Of a stretch of 64,000 nt of DNA, positions 40,998-54,303 are shown in pieces. The DNA is from Brevipalpus yothersi (taxonomy: Eukaryota; Arthropoda; Arachnida; Trombidiformes; Tenuipalpidae). Within the stretch, counting starts at the first letter, position 1. Every line of letters starts with the position of its first letter. The notes below the pieces were generated by a model that was not told the DNA's origin, did no database searches, and was given only the letters and a program-made list of their open reading frames with translations. The stretch is taken from positions 1-64,000 of the forward strand of contig QZCP01000557.1 of assembly GCA_003956705.1 (NCBI GenBank), read 5' to 3'. Both the position numbers and the translations under genes were made by a program.

Positions 40998-42436
40998 CCC
41001 AATGGATGAGGCTTATGGTCCCTTGTAGAGGGAAGAGAAGATGAGGAGAGAGAGAGAGAGAGAGAGCGAAAACTTTAAATGATTCTTTTCTGGTTTTGTC
41101 TGAGGTGTTAGAGCTTTTGGTGATGGCCTTTTTCTAGCCATGTAAGTCCCGCCGAAACATAATGATCCAAACACAATCACAATCACAAGTGGCAGTATAT
41201 CATGATTAATTTGGACTTTCAGACCATTTGATGCATTTAAAATGATAAGAATAATCGGCCAATTTTCATTTCAAACAACATTAGGGAAAGATGAGATGAG
41301 AAAAATAATTCAATCGATAATGTCAGAGGGTATTTTGACTCTTTACAGAGCGATTATTTGCCATCATCATTCAGCTTTTAAATTCTATATAATGACGAAG
41401 AAAGTATCCAACAGGTATTCTCTGTCATCTTTTCTCTACCTATTTCCAGATAGATGATGGAAAAGATTTTCTACTCCTGATTGCATTGCATTGAATTGAA
41501 TGAACAATGATGGCTGAAAATTCCAAAAAGAATCACCCAAAAATTTCCATCTCTCAAATTGGACTCTTTGTTCACCATAGTAGTTGGGTAAAGAAACATC
41601 TGAGCCACTATCTCCATCATTCTGATGATTTCTTTTTTTCTTCCACAAAAAAGCATTCCAGGACTGGACCCAGGAGCGTGAATGTGTCACACCTAGCTTC
41701 CATCTGAATATAATATTCACTTTTTCCCCCCTCTCATGCAGGATGCTCAGCTTGATTGAAGCTTGACTGTGATGCTCAGATACATGAACATGATAACTTT
41801 TGCTGAGCTTTATTACACTCGAAGAGAGAGAGAGAGGCACATACACAGTTGAGATGACCAACCTGAGATGATGACGAGATTCTTTTTTCTATTCCCTCCT
41901 TTTTTTATTCTTTATATTATTCTTCTTCTAGCATCATCTTATTCGTTCCCAAGATGATCTATCATCAAGAAGACGAGGTGTGCACAGAGTATTTAATAGC
42001 GTTTAGGTGCGACTCGGGACATGATTTCGGGGATCTCTGAGAGGTATATACATACACACACACACACATACTTTCATACACACACGCATACTGATACATA
42101 TTACAAGTCTCTAAAAGCAAAATATATCAACTACTTGCTTGTAGCAATGTTTTAGAGAGGATAAAAGGAGTTCCACTCATCTTTGATCACATTTCACAGT
42201 AAACGTATTCTTCCTCTAGTCGATTTTGTGTGTGTGTGCGTGTGTATCTGTATGTGTATATGCTCTGTGTGTGTGTGTGTTGCTCAATATTATTATGGCT
42301 GGACACTGCCCTTTTAATTATTCCTCTCTCCTTCTCCATGATATGGATATATAAAGTGAATGAAAGAGGGTGCTCAATATGATGTAATAAGAGGTATAAA
42401 TAATGAGGCCTGGTCGGGCGAGTTTAGAAAGAGAAT

Positions 42437-42439
<3 letters not shown>

Positions 42440-42492
<53 letters not shown>
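42440..42492. repeat. (AG)n microsatellite
   Basis: Runs directly into the GC-richer island beginning ATGGCCCG. Confidence 0.95.
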
Positions 42493-42496
<4 letters not shown>

Positions 42497-42660
42497 CCGA
42501 AGACAATCGGACTCTCATCAAGCTGTCCCCAGTAACATGGAATCATTCTTCATCCCGCCACACATGGACCAATCCCATTGCTCACTTTTGGCCCCACTTG
42601 GGCCGCTTGTAATAGCTGCACATTATGCCGCCATATTATGGCCTCACATCTTCCGAATTA
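42490..42660 (+). other. GC-richer island abutting a GA tract, open frame MARRQSD
   Basis: Immediately after a 53-bp GA tract a frame opens with MARRQSDSHQAVPSNM and continues through HMDQSHCSLLAPLGPLV. The same frame runs backwards through the microsatellite, so the open length is not itself evidence. GGCC words (TTGGCCCC, TGGGCCGC, TGGCCTC) recur. No homologue is recognised. Confidence 0.2.
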
Positions 42661-43023
42661 TCATCATCTTTTTCTTTTCTTCTTCTTCATCCCGAGCAAC
42701 AAAGTCCATCCAGCTTCTATTCTGCCAAATGATTGCCTTCCAATATTGTATAGTTAATCACCGGAAGGAAGGTCAGTACACAGCTTCTTGATGCTTAATT
42801 TTTTATGTTTACATTGTCATCATCACTTCTCATACATTGAATCATATCTGAATCTAAATGTTCATATAAATGTTCTGATATGTTGGACAAATTTTGGAAC
42901 ATAAATTTTCACCCCATCTTTTCGGGGAGGTTCATCATTTCATGTGAAGAGCTCTCTTTCTCTCAATTACATACTTCATCTTCTGTCTTCTCTCAATCAT
43001 GTCAATTTTGGGCTTTCAAGCTT

Positions 43024-43049
43024 ACACACACACACACACACACACACAC
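43024..43049. repeat. (CA)n microsatellite
   Basis: About 13 CA units. Confidence 0.93.
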
Positions 43050-43059
43050 TTACAGATAA

Positions 43060-43480
43060 ACTCTATCAAGTCGTCCTACGTTCAGGCCTCTTCAGATCAC
43101 ATCTCATGGCCGTAATTTTTTGCGTCCGCTTGCCAATCCTCTATCGCCAAGCCTCAATGGAGAAGCATCTCTCTCATCGACAGAGTCTCTCTCTCTCGCT
43201 TTCCATTATATTTTCCATCCTCTGCCTCCGTTGATGTTGGACCCGCTTTTTTTGCTTGTTACCCAATATATAAGGCCTAATATGAGGCCATATTCACCGC
43301 CGCTAATCGGCAAACTAAATTGACCTCAAATGTATTCCCAACGAAACTGGCCCGCTGTGGAGTGGATATACGCACGCACATACACACAGTCCGAGGCCAC
43401 AGCTCGTCTCTTGGCCTAGACTCAGGCCTGACATAGCCTGGTCAAGGGAAGTGGGCTGGAAAAAAGTGGTTCCAGGTAAA
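43060..43480. other. GC-richer island with repeated GGCC words and GCCGCTAATCGGC hairpin
   Basis: Contains AGGCCT, GAGGCCATATT, GAGGCCAC, TTGGCCTAG and CAGGCCTG within about 350 bp, and GCCGCTAATCGGC near 43299, a GCCG/CGGC hairpin around a TAAT homeodomain-type core. No exon is supported. The regulatory reading is inference. Confidence 0.25.
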
Positions 43481-44149
43481 TATTACCTATGCCGACGTTC
43501 CATCCCGTCAGCTATGAGCTTCAAGCTTCTTTCTCTCTCTTTCTCTTGGCTTGACTTGACTTGGGCCACGATGGACTCCATGAGTCTGTCTCCGGTACAA
43601 AGCAGCGAATTAGTCCAAGTGACCGAAACGAACATGGAGCGAGAAAAGAAGAAAGATTGAAGAGGAACATCTCATGTGGTCAGTCAAATCGCTTGGAGGC
43701 CACTTTCAGCAGGTCATCGGTGTCAAAGTTCATCTTATTGGTGACATGGAGCCTCTCTCTTTCACTATCTTCCATCTTCACGCTCTCTCTATTCGTCTCT
43801 CTTTTTCTTGGCCTTTCTCATGTTCATCTTCTGTGAGCATATGTAGTACGAGTACTTGTAATTAGCTGTTGTTAGCAAGATTAAAAACAAGCCGATCTCA
43901 CGATATACACATCCACTACACACAGAGATATATTCAAACGATGCTTGTATGTTGCAAATTATTGCACTAGATTTTTGAGGAACGCAAAAGCATGAGAACG
44001 AGATGAGAGCTGTTCCCATTGTCTTGGACATCATCATTTTCATCATCCGCCTTGTCTATGGTGGGCATCCTGATAGATGTCCAATTGCTTTGTTTCCATG
44101 CGAAATTTTTCTTGATGGAAGCAATTTTTTTCCTCTCAAACTCCAATAG

Positions 44150-44520
44150 ACAGGCCACTGGAGTGGACTAGTGAGATGGATTGTCCGCCTTCTGATTATG
44201 GAGAGAAGAGGAGAGGGAAAAGCGGCCACTGATGCTCCTGGGCTGCTTCGTTTGGATCATTCATGGGCCAATTTGGGTCCAAGTGTTTGTATGTACCGCT
44301 GCTTGATCCATGGATGGGCCACGAAAGCTTTACCGAAAAAAAAGTTGGCCTCAAAGGGCGACCTTGCAAACATTCATACATAAAAATTCAGAGAAGAAAA
44401 TATGGTTTACAAGGCTAAACACAAGTAAATCAACGAGTGATGTATATGTGTGTGTCTTGAATGTAAAATTTTGGCCCGGGCCAATGTGAGGCGAAATGCG
44501 GCTCAAATGGGTAAGCAGAG
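44150..44520. other. GC-richer island with GGCC words, no gene recognised
   Basis: Holds AGGCCACTGG, GCGGCCACTG, TGGGCCAATTTGGG, TTGGCCTCAAA and GGCCCGGGCCAATGTGAGG. The last shares CCAATGTGA with the elements at 10069 and 40888. Open frames on both strands are short and without splice logic. Confidence 0.25.
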
Positions 44521-44584
44521 AAGAGGCACACAACATGTACACCAATATACTTTATGCTTTTTTGGACCTTTTCTCTGGACTCGT

Positions 44585-44943
<359 letters not shown>

Positions 44944-46148
44944 GCATAGGCCTCATCAGATTGTAGCCCAACACAGAATGCAGTGCCATGGCCATGGATG
45001 GACATATAATCTGGATTTATGATCAGAGCGATTTCTTATTTGCATATACTATTCCCCTATGTTTAAGTGTGAAGCTCAAATCAGACTTAAATTACTCACT
45101 AAAAATGCTTCACTCTGATTGTGGTGGTGATCAGTTAACCACCACAATCGTGCTCCTATTGCGTGTAAGGTATGTATTCCAAGATGGGCCATGTTTTCCT
45201 GAGACTCACGGTTTCATTTCGTCAGATTCATTTGAGACTCATTTGAATGATAATGAAGAGAAATGATGAGAATCTCGAATAAGTTTGCGGATTCGCACCT
45301 CCTCACTTATACACATCTTTTCATTTATTTTCGCTGATTCCATTCTCATCTCTCTCTTTTTCTCATTTGGGCTTGTTCCTTACGTTTTTACCTTAAATTT
45401 TGCTTTTCTTACTACTTATTCTTCAAATGCATTTCTCTCTCTCTCTTCCATGGGCTTGTCTCTTAGTTTTGGACTCTCTATTTTGGCTCTTTGGTGTTCT
45501 CTCTCTCTCACTCTTGAGCTCGAGAAGAAGTAAATGATGTGATGATGATGGCAAAGAAAAGAGAAAAGTATGAACAACACTGTATCGACTGAATGCGGGA
45601 CTCTATTTTTCTCTTCTATTCGGATGAACATGGCCCGGAGGCAAGTTGTCACACCACAGGGAAGATGTGACGGCCCAAAAAACAAAGTGGATCGGCTTCT
45701 TCTACTCGCAAAATGTGAGAGCAGCAGACCTCCATTGGCTTTATGCCGGTCTTTTTTAATCAACATGCAAATTAGCGACCAAACAGGCCGACGAAGAAGA
45801 GAAGGAGAGAGAGAGCGAAAAATTATTTCGATATTATTGCTCGAATATATGCACCATTGGAGTAAGAGAGAGGGAGACAAGGCTGGGAGACATACTGAAG
45901 AGAACAAGTATCTGATCTCATGATGGAACAAGAATGGAAATCGAATGAGAATCTGGAAGAGAGAGAGAGAGAGAGAGAGTGGGAGATGAATGAGTATCTT
46001 GGTGATGTGAAAAATCTTTTCACTTTTGACGTGAACTTTTTTTGCTATCTTACAGATTGAGCTTTTCTGTGGGACTGATATCGTTTAGAGAGGCATCAAG
46101 GTACTTGATAGTATCAACAAGAATTTTCTTCTTTTCAGCCCTTAAAAA

Positions 46149-46178
46149 TGTGTGTGTGTGTGTGTGTGTGTGTGTGTT
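46149..46178. repeat. (TG)n microsatellite
   Basis: The longest TG run in the window, about 14-15 units. Confidence 0.93.
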
Positions 46179-46245
46179 CACTTGACGATGTCTTTTGACT
46201 TTCACGTTGATTCATGAAGTAAAACGCTCTCTCCTGATACATAAA

Positions 46246-46249
<4 letters not shown>

Positions 46250-46301
<52 letters not shown>
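46250..46301. repeat. (CT)n microsatellite
   Basis: One TTT interruption. Confidence 0.95.
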
Positions 46302-46601
46302 ATCTTACTTTTCTCTGGGGCGACTTGAGCTTGCCTTGACAATGATTTTGATTAAAAATATTTCATTAGTTTTCAACACATCATCTTTTATCCTGTTCAT
46401 CTCACTGGAGCATCATCATTCATTCTGGGTAAAAGGCCAGCATCCCGAAGCTTCTTTCCGAGCCCACAAAGTAGATAGAACGAGATAGATAGCGTAAAAA
46501 AAGAGCGCCAAGAAGACAGCATTGAATTATAATTTTGCCTTTTTCCACCACAAAATGATCGTTTTTCTTGTGAGAACAACTTTCGCTTTCAATTCATTTG
46601 A

Positions 46602-46604
<3 letters not shown>

Positions 46605-46679
<75 letters not shown>
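46605..46679. repeat. (CT)n microsatellite
   Basis: Pure run of about 75 bp. Confidence 0.97.
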
Positions 46680-46681
<2 letters not shown>

Positions 46682-47602
46682 TTCTGATCATTCAGCCCAC
46701 AAGATGTTGGGCCTTTTAAGATTAGATCCGGATGAAGTGACGCAAAGTGGCCATTGAGAAACTGGTTAATCGACGATTGATGATGACCACTGATGGCACT
46801 TTGGTGAGGGGAGGATGAAATGATTCGTTGGGATGAAAATGAGAGAGAGAGAGAATCAAAAAAGAAGATGGAGTTATTTGCTGAAGATACTTTTTTCTTC
46901 TACTCTCTTTCTTTACTCTTCTTCTTCTTCTTTTTTTGACTTGTTTCTTTTCTATTTATCATACTTTCCAACTATATATATATACTGTCCATGATAGTTT
47001 CATCATCATGGAATCGGTGAGAAAATTAGAGGGAGGCAAGTGACCCAAGAAGTGATAGAAGGAGAAGAAGAAGATATATATTCGAAATGATCGTCACTTG
47101 ATGGAAAAGGCTATGTCGTGATTTGTTCAACCCTGATGAGTTGATATATCAACTGGAACTGATAAGTAAGCTCAAGCAGATCAAAAATTTCTCACGTATT
47201 CTGCATGAAATGATAACCTTTACCATTCTCACCGGTGGCGATCGTCATCATGCCACTTTTTCTTTATGCCAGTGGCTTGTGTGATGAGCAACATTCAACA
47301 ACAATTTTGAATCATCATGTAGCAATGACGACAAGAAAAAAAAAGCTGGTAGGCAAAGTATCAGGTTGATATTGTATATCAACCAGGAATTAGGTTGAAC
47401 TTAATCCGAATGATGTACTCATCAGAATTTAGATTATCTATTGGATTGTCTTTCCCTTCACCAGTTTCAAGTTGTAACCGTGTTCAAAGATGAGTGAGTG
47501 AAACGATATTCTCCTCCCTTTCCACTGAATATATATCATGATATATATATTCTGGTGAATCTGTTGAATTCCAAATGACTTGTAATCCAAGCTCATCTCA
47601 TA

Positions 47603-47603
<1 letters not shown>

Positions 47604-47697
<94 letters not shown>

Positions 47698-47707
47698 TCT
47701 CTCTCTT
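47604..47707. repeat. (CT)n microsatellite
   Basis: About 104 bp with a TTT near the start and one CACT interruption; the longest gap-free tract. Confidence 0.97.
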
Positions 47708-47787
47708 GGTTACCAAACTTTCGCTCTCTCTCCCTCTCTTCCACTTTCTTGTCCGATCAGCTTCACTTACAAGTGCTAGATACTGGC

Positions 47788-47970
47788 TTAAATGAATCGA
47801 TCGAGACTGGCATAAATCAGCCAGTCCATAATAATTGCTGTAAGATAGAGATGGATATCAAAGAATGAATCGCGTCGTGCGGACCCACGATCGGCACCAT
47901 CCAAGGTATCAGCAAGGCGCGATAAAATCTCACAACAAGCCGGGAAAAAGTGACCGCCGCTTGGGTCCAT
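47788..47970 (-). other. Short GC-rich ATG open frame inside the giant intron, possible alternative first exon
   Basis: An ATG frame of 61 codons begins MDPSGGHFFPACCEILSRL and runs into ADTLDGADRGSARRD; this part is visibly GC-richer than its flanks. A GTGGGT after GCCGATC would be a phase-1 donor, the phase needed to join the exon at 14565-14806. The rest of the frame (after about 47860) looks like ordinary AT-rich intron. There is no homologue I can name, and a conserved non-coding element is equally possible. Confidence 0.2.
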
Positions 47971-48300
47971 CTCTTTTAATGCATTATGTGTATACACACA
48001 CATATATATAATACATATCCAAGTCAGGCCACCTGGAAACGCCGTGAATACGATGATGATTGGCTGTTGCACGGACTGAATCTTGTTATAAACACACAAC
48101 ACATACACCAACGTGTATTACGAAGGAACACGGATGGACCATGTTCATATATATATAAGAAAGAGAGAGAGAGTCACTCCGAAATCGTGACACATTATCA
48201 GGACTCAGGAGTAACCATGATCAACTTTTAGCCTGAGAGACCATTTTTCGCAAGCACATTTTATATGTACATGTATGTTTAAAAAATTTAAAGAGCGACT

Positions 48301-48304
<4 letters not shown>

Positions 48305-48338
<34 letters not shown>
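48305..48338. repeat. (CT)n microsatellite
   Basis: Pure run. Confidence 0.93.
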
Positions 48339-48343
<5 letters not shown>

Positions 48344-49279
48344 CTATCTAACAACTGGATGGCAAATGAACGTTGCCTGTGATCATCATCGTTCTCATCA
48401 TTCTGCTCATTTATTTCTCATCTCTTCTCTTTTCTCTTCTTCCGAATCAGCAGCCCAGAAGCATAAAAATAGTGAAGAGAGAGAGAGAGAGAGAAACATA
48501 AGTAATCATGAATCAGCAGTGGCAAAATGTTCAGAATATTCATTTTATCATCATCATACCCCTTTTCTTGTATTCATCCTTTTGCTCACTCATCATCACA
48601 ATCTTTTCTTCATCTTCATCTTTGCCGTTCATCTGCCTTTTGGAACATTATTTCTTCTACCCTTAAGCGTATCGACCGAAAACACACTATTTCAACAATC
48701 CAAACTGACCTTTGAACCAGAATCATTTTGCTCGAATATATGTATATATACCTACCTATCTTACCATCTATCTATCTCTCTTTTCCACCATGACTGCTCT
48801 GAATTGCAAATTACTGCTTGTTGAGCATACTTTAAGCATGTGCCTCACACTCAATAACAGTAACACGACCATGTTAACATGTGATATGATTTTTGAGGTG
48901 ATAAAGTGGCTATGATTTCTTGTTTGGCCACCAATTGGAATTGAAATGTTTCATGAGAAGAGAGAGAGAGAAAGAGAGATGGAAGATGAAGAAGCAGCAA
49001 GTGTTCAGTATATTCTATTGTGTGTAAGATGGTTGAGCTGTTTTGGGAAAAATGATGGTGGAAGTATATAAATTCGATTCCGTCCTTGCCTGATAATCGG
49101 CTGCTCTACACTATTCACGAATTCACTTTCTTGCTGCTTTTTTTCCACTCAATTTTTGACTCAAATGCACCGGTCGATGATCACGATTCCTGTATGAACA
49201 CAGCAACAAAAAAGTGCCACATCGATGATATTAGCATGATAGCCTTTTATTTTGCTCTTTTCTACATATATTCCAGAAG

Positions 49280-49332
49280 TTCATGATGATCATCAGCATC
49301 ATCATGATCATCATGATGATCATCATCATCTT
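49280..49332. repeat. ATC/GAT trinucleotide palindromic repeat
   Basis: ATGATGATCATC-type units switch strand several times (GAT then ATC), so the run can fold on itself. Confidence 0.8.
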
Positions 49333-50543
49333 CACATGTTCACCATGTCCGGCCAATTGTTTTGGTTGTTGGTAGCCAAGAAAGAAGAAGCAAATAAGGT
49401 AGATAAAGAAGAGAGAGAGAGAGAGAGAAGATGGAAAATGAAAACCGCGGCTGCATGACGCTAGACCGGCCATTCGGACACTAATCGTCCGAAAATCATG
49501 GTGAAATGAACGGGACGTTTCATGATGATGGTCATAATGTTGCTTAGAATATTTCATCTTCCGAAAAAAGAGAGAAAGAGAAAGAGAAAGAGACAGGATC
49601 TGGTTGCTTTAAAGATGCAAACATAGCTGCATCTTTTTTCCAGGTAAACTCATGTCGTGCTCATCCTTCATCATCTCTATCTACCAAAAGGTAGCATTTT
49701 TGTGTTCGCAATAAGTGATTGGTTTTCCTTGTTCCTACAATTTAGTTTTCTCTCTCTCTCTCTTCTTTCTCAAATGGCCTGGGGCGTTTCGGTGAAGAAA
49801 GCATGTAAGGGTGACAGACAGACCAATTTTCCCGTACATACATGTATAACGTGTGATACAAAACATGGAAGAGAGAGAGATAGAAAACGATTCACGCTTC
49901 ATCTTCTTCTACTGCTATGGAGGCCGAACCATTCCAAGTCCATTCGCGCTCATCACGCACGGTGACATGACACGGGAAAATTCTTATTGATGGCGTTTCG
50001 GGCTATTCGTATTCGCTTACTGGCTGTCCCATCCAATGTTGGCCATGTATCTATGGACATGGTTACTACTGTGACCTGGAAAGATGGTGAAAGATGAAGA
50101 AGGAGCAGAAATTGACTTGATTCTCCGACGGAGTACCTTGAGAAATGCGCTCTGAAGGACGCTTCTTTGGTCAACTTCAGAAAAACATCAATTGAAGATA
50201 AATTTAGATTATCAGCAACAATATTGCACACGAAAATTAATGATGAAAATTTGGTTTCTCTCCTCTCAATCCAGGTAGATATGGAGTGGAAATGAAAGGA
50301 AGAAAGAAAGAAGGAGAGAGACACGAAATGATCCCAAAGAATGATGATCCTGCATCCCTCCTCCTCCACCACCTCCTCATTCTCCATCCGTGACTATGAT
50401 TATGGAACCTTTCACAAGTTCAGTGCACACAAGCGATACACTGGGATGCTGTTCGCTAGGATTCATTTGTCAGCGATGGGAGAGAGAGAGAAACAATTTG
50501 CCATCAATTTGGCCCACTTTTTCTATTATGTCAGCCAGAGAAG

Positions 50544-50548
<5 letters not shown>

Positions 50549-50581
<33 letters not shown>
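50549..50581. repeat. (AG)n microsatellite
   Basis: Pure run. Confidence 0.93.
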
Positions 50582-50582
<1 letters not shown>

Positions 50583-51674
50583 AAAAAAGTAGTTAAGATG
50601 AAAGCGATGGATATGATTCTCGGTGATGTACAGCATCACAGTGGATCTTTCACACTGGCAAAGAGGAAGAAGAGGAGGAGAGGAAAATAAGCTCAATACA
50701 TGACAGAATGGCTAATCTTTTGCCCACTTTTACTTCTTTGCTCTAGTGGATACACTTTTTTTCGGCCAACTCACAAGCATAGAGACACCACTTTCACAGC
50801 CCAATAGGGCCATCATCATCATCATCATTTTTGATACTGTTGCTGCTGAAATTTTATCCACCAAAATCAGCCTCCACATCGAGGAGCATCTCTCTCTCAC
50901 TCTCTTACCTCTCGTTGATCTCTCACAGCCTCTTTTGCCCTAAAAACAGGACACACACACACACACATACACATATGTATACTCATAGAGTTCCAGAGGA
51001 GAGATAAATTTGTGCCCCAATAAAGTGTTCCCTTGTGGAATATTTGAAGCACCCTACTTGGATTATCACATGAATCCATGGTAAAAATTTTATCCAATTT
51101 ACATTGGTTATGAGTTAAAGTCATCCGCATCCACACACACTTATACACACACATACACATGCATGAAAGGCATGGATGGAGATGAAGAGCAAGAGAGAGA
51201 GAGCAAGATGAGGAAGATGAAAAAATTTTTAAAGTTAATCTATGTGTATGAGTGTGGAAGATGGAGAGGAAGAAGAGAATGTGTAGCATACAAGTGAACA
51301 CATTCATGAGCACAATACGGTGATATGTTTTCCAACTCAATTGTACCATTCATTTTCATCCATTCAACATTCACAATATTATTCTCTTCTTCTTTACCAT
51401 GTATGTGAGTATGTTTGCTTTATTCTAGCCCAAGCCACCCTCTCAGGAGTCACTTGCCCTGTCTACCCTTTTGTGCCCTTCTCTCCATCCTCTCTCCATG
51501 CTCCACAGAGGCACAATGAATAATTTGGCCTGAGAGATGTCAATTCGAATGCAAAATATTCTCACTCTTCTGTACTCAATGTGTGTGTGTGTGTGTGTGT
51601 CTGTGTATATATACCAGTGGTGGTTGCTTTTTTTGGGAAAGAGGGCCAATATTTTTCTCTTCCTTTGCGCTTCC

Positions 51675-51709
51675 AAAAGAATAATAATAACAATAATAAT
51701 AATAACCAG
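51675..51709. repeat. (AAT)n trinucleotide repeat
   Basis: AATAATAACAATAATAAT with one C change. Confidence 0.85.
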
Positions 51710-52136
51710 AATAGTGATGATAACACCTCAACTGGTAGGCAAAGAAGACCAACAAGAAGAAAACGAAGAAGGTGGCATGAATTTTGTTGCATCACTTTCG
51801 CTCAGCATCCGCATCACTTGAGCTCACTTTCACTTTCACCTCTTTAATATTTGTAACCTCACTCAAAAAAGTTCCCTCATCCAGAGTAAAGGAAGGAGAG
51901 AGAGAGGTTTAAGAGACTTTCTCTCTCTTTCAGTGTTTCTCCTGTTCATCTAGTGATAGGTACATAAAATCTGTATCCATATTTTCTATCTTCCAGGAAA
52001 GAGATGAGTGTCTCCCTTGAGCACTATTCAACTTGTCTTCCTTCTTCATACGATAAAGTGTATTGAAAAGCTATGGACTTGGAAGAAAAGAATTTTTCGA
52101 AACTGTTTCTCATCAGTTTTGCCCCTGTCTGTATGC

Positions 52137-52170
<34 letters not shown>

Positions 52171-53222
52171 ATCTTTTATCCAATTTCAACATTCGTCCAG
52201 AGTAAAGTAAATCATCTTCTCTATGGCAACCCCTTCTTCATCATCGCCTTCTTTTTTTGACTGAATCTTTCGCCCTCTATCTCTTATACTCTTTTCTCAT
52301 CATTTCCGTTTCCTCTACATTCACTTCTACTTCCTTGTTCCCGTATATCGTCTCTTGTCGCTCTCTATTCCACATCATTGATCTGTGTATATGGGGTGTG
52401 TGTATATGTAGCCCACTCACATCCACTAGTCAAAAGAGTAGAGAAAATGGGAGTAAGCCTTTCGGACTGATCGAAAGCTTAGCAAAATGAAGTGAAAATG
52501 AAGCAGAAAGAGGAAAGATGAGGAGAAAAAAAGGAAAAATGAACAGGATGAAGATGCGGACTCTGGGAAAAGAAGAGGGTGGAGAGAGTATATATGTATG
52601 AAAATAAACAGTGGAAGAAATGAGATGAAGAAGAAAACTCGAGAGAATTCAAAATAAATGACGTAACTGTAAACCATCATGATCGCGGGACATATTTCTT
52701 TGCTCTTCTCTCTCGCCACCTCATCGTCTTCATCTTCTCTCGTCATCCATAGTTTATCCTCTCAATTCACAGAATCAGAACATATATATATATAGAAATA
52801 TCTGTTCAACTTTCTTATGAGCTTCACTTTCACTCTTATTTTCTTTCTTCTTTCCTCACAACATCTTTACCAATCCATCTTCGCTCTCTCTTTCTCTTCA
52901 TTTTCTTCTTCATCCTCTTTTTCATCATCACTTTCCACACCTTATTGGGCGATACTTACTGTGATCCTGAATGAAAGCAGAGCAAAAAAGAGAAAATGAA
53001 TATCCTGGTAAAACTTTTCGGGTTTTTGGCACCTTAGAGCAGCTGGCTGATACAATTTGGTGCTAATGTATAATGAACTAGAGAATCAATGAATCGGACA
53101 CGGTATTGGCACCCTTTCATGGATCCCACAATCGGAGCATATTCTTGGACGCCTTTATGCTCCCCTCTCCAGTCATCCATCGAAACTATTCAATCAATGT
53201 TTTACGTTTCTGTCCAATCTTC

Positions 53223-53267
53223 ATCCATCTATCCATCTATTCTCATCTATTCTCATCTATTCTCACC
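53223..53267. repeat. 10-bp tandem repeat (TCTCATCTAT)
   Basis: Three near-identical decamers after a CCATCTAT lead. Confidence 0.8.
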
Positions 53268-54059
53268 AAGCCCTCCTGAGTGATCGAATAGAGGCAATTG
53301 CAATAAGTAAAAGGGAGAGCTTAAACAAGGAATTTTTTGAAACTTAAAAGCCTTACATAATCTGATTGGTTTCGTATTATCACGAGTCATAATCGTCATC
53401 TCTTGGTCATCATTATCCTAGCCCAACCATCCGCAGTTACATCAGCATCCCATTGTTCGAAAAGTGCCCCTGTTAAGCCTCTTATAGCTCTCTCTCTCTC
53501 TCTCTCTCTCACTTCTTTTCACTTTTTATTTCACTCCCACTTTGACGAAGGGAAAGAGAAAGAGACAAGCTTGGGACGTCCGAGCAATGCATGCTGGGGT
53601 GTATGTGTGCTCATGGACATCCAAGATGAAGGAGAAAATATTCTTTCTCTCTCTCCTCCGTAAAGGTCAAATACAATCAGTGGTCAGGTAAGATCGGAAG
53701 CCTGTTCGATCCTTCTCTCTCTCCATCCAATTCTTTCACATCTCGAAGCCCCCTCCACCCCATATACTCTCTTTCTCTCTCTCTCTCTTTATGGATGGTT
53801 TGTTCTGATAGATGAGAAGCTCCAGCAATACACACACCACAACAACAAAAACACAATAGAGTGACTTTTCACGACTCTAATTGCAATTAACCGATGGATA
53901 CAAGCCTTGGGCCTACAATTCTTGACCATTATTTGATCCCTTTTGATTGGCATCTCAAGCAAAATCACATCTCAAACTGCCTCCTCGCCTGATCACCTTC
54001 TTTTCTCTCTCTCTCCCCTCTCTTCATCCATCCTCCCATCGCTTTCGCTTTTCTTACCA

Positions 54060-54062
<3 letters not shown>

Positions 54063-54124
<62 letters not shown>
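54063..54124. repeat. (CT)n microsatellite
   Basis: Pure run of about 62 bp. Confidence 0.97.
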
Positions 54125-54126
<2 letters not shown>

Positions 54127-54278
54127 ATTTTCGCTCTCCATTCTTCCAATATTATATTCCACTTGCAATTCCTTTTCACCATGATCTTGACATTGTTTGT
54201 AGCGCCGCGTGGTGTCCACTACTATATCAAGGTGGAACTTTTAGAACTTCAAATTCGAATTGTGGAACGCTCAGGCAA

Positions 54279-54303
54279 GCTGGCTGGCTGACTGGCTGGC
54301 TGG
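54279..54303. repeat. (TGGC)n tetranucleotide repeat
   Basis: Five to six GGCT units with one GACT change; unusual because it is not purine/pyrimidine segregated. Confidence 0.85.

Noticed and set aside
41436..41861. Minus-strand open frame of 141 codons
   Set aside because: Text is Trp/His-rich without any known motif; no splice structure and no agreement with the gene's frame.
44983..45015. Plus-strand QCHGHGW as a second copy of the basonuclin Cys/His motif
   Set aside because: Only a few residues match, the upstream Cys residues are absent and an adjacent CT tract supplies the rest of the frame.
47860..47970. Glycolipid-transfer-protein-like start (FFPACCEIL...D)
   Set aside because: The spacing to the key Asp is off by one and no neighbouring exon supports it.
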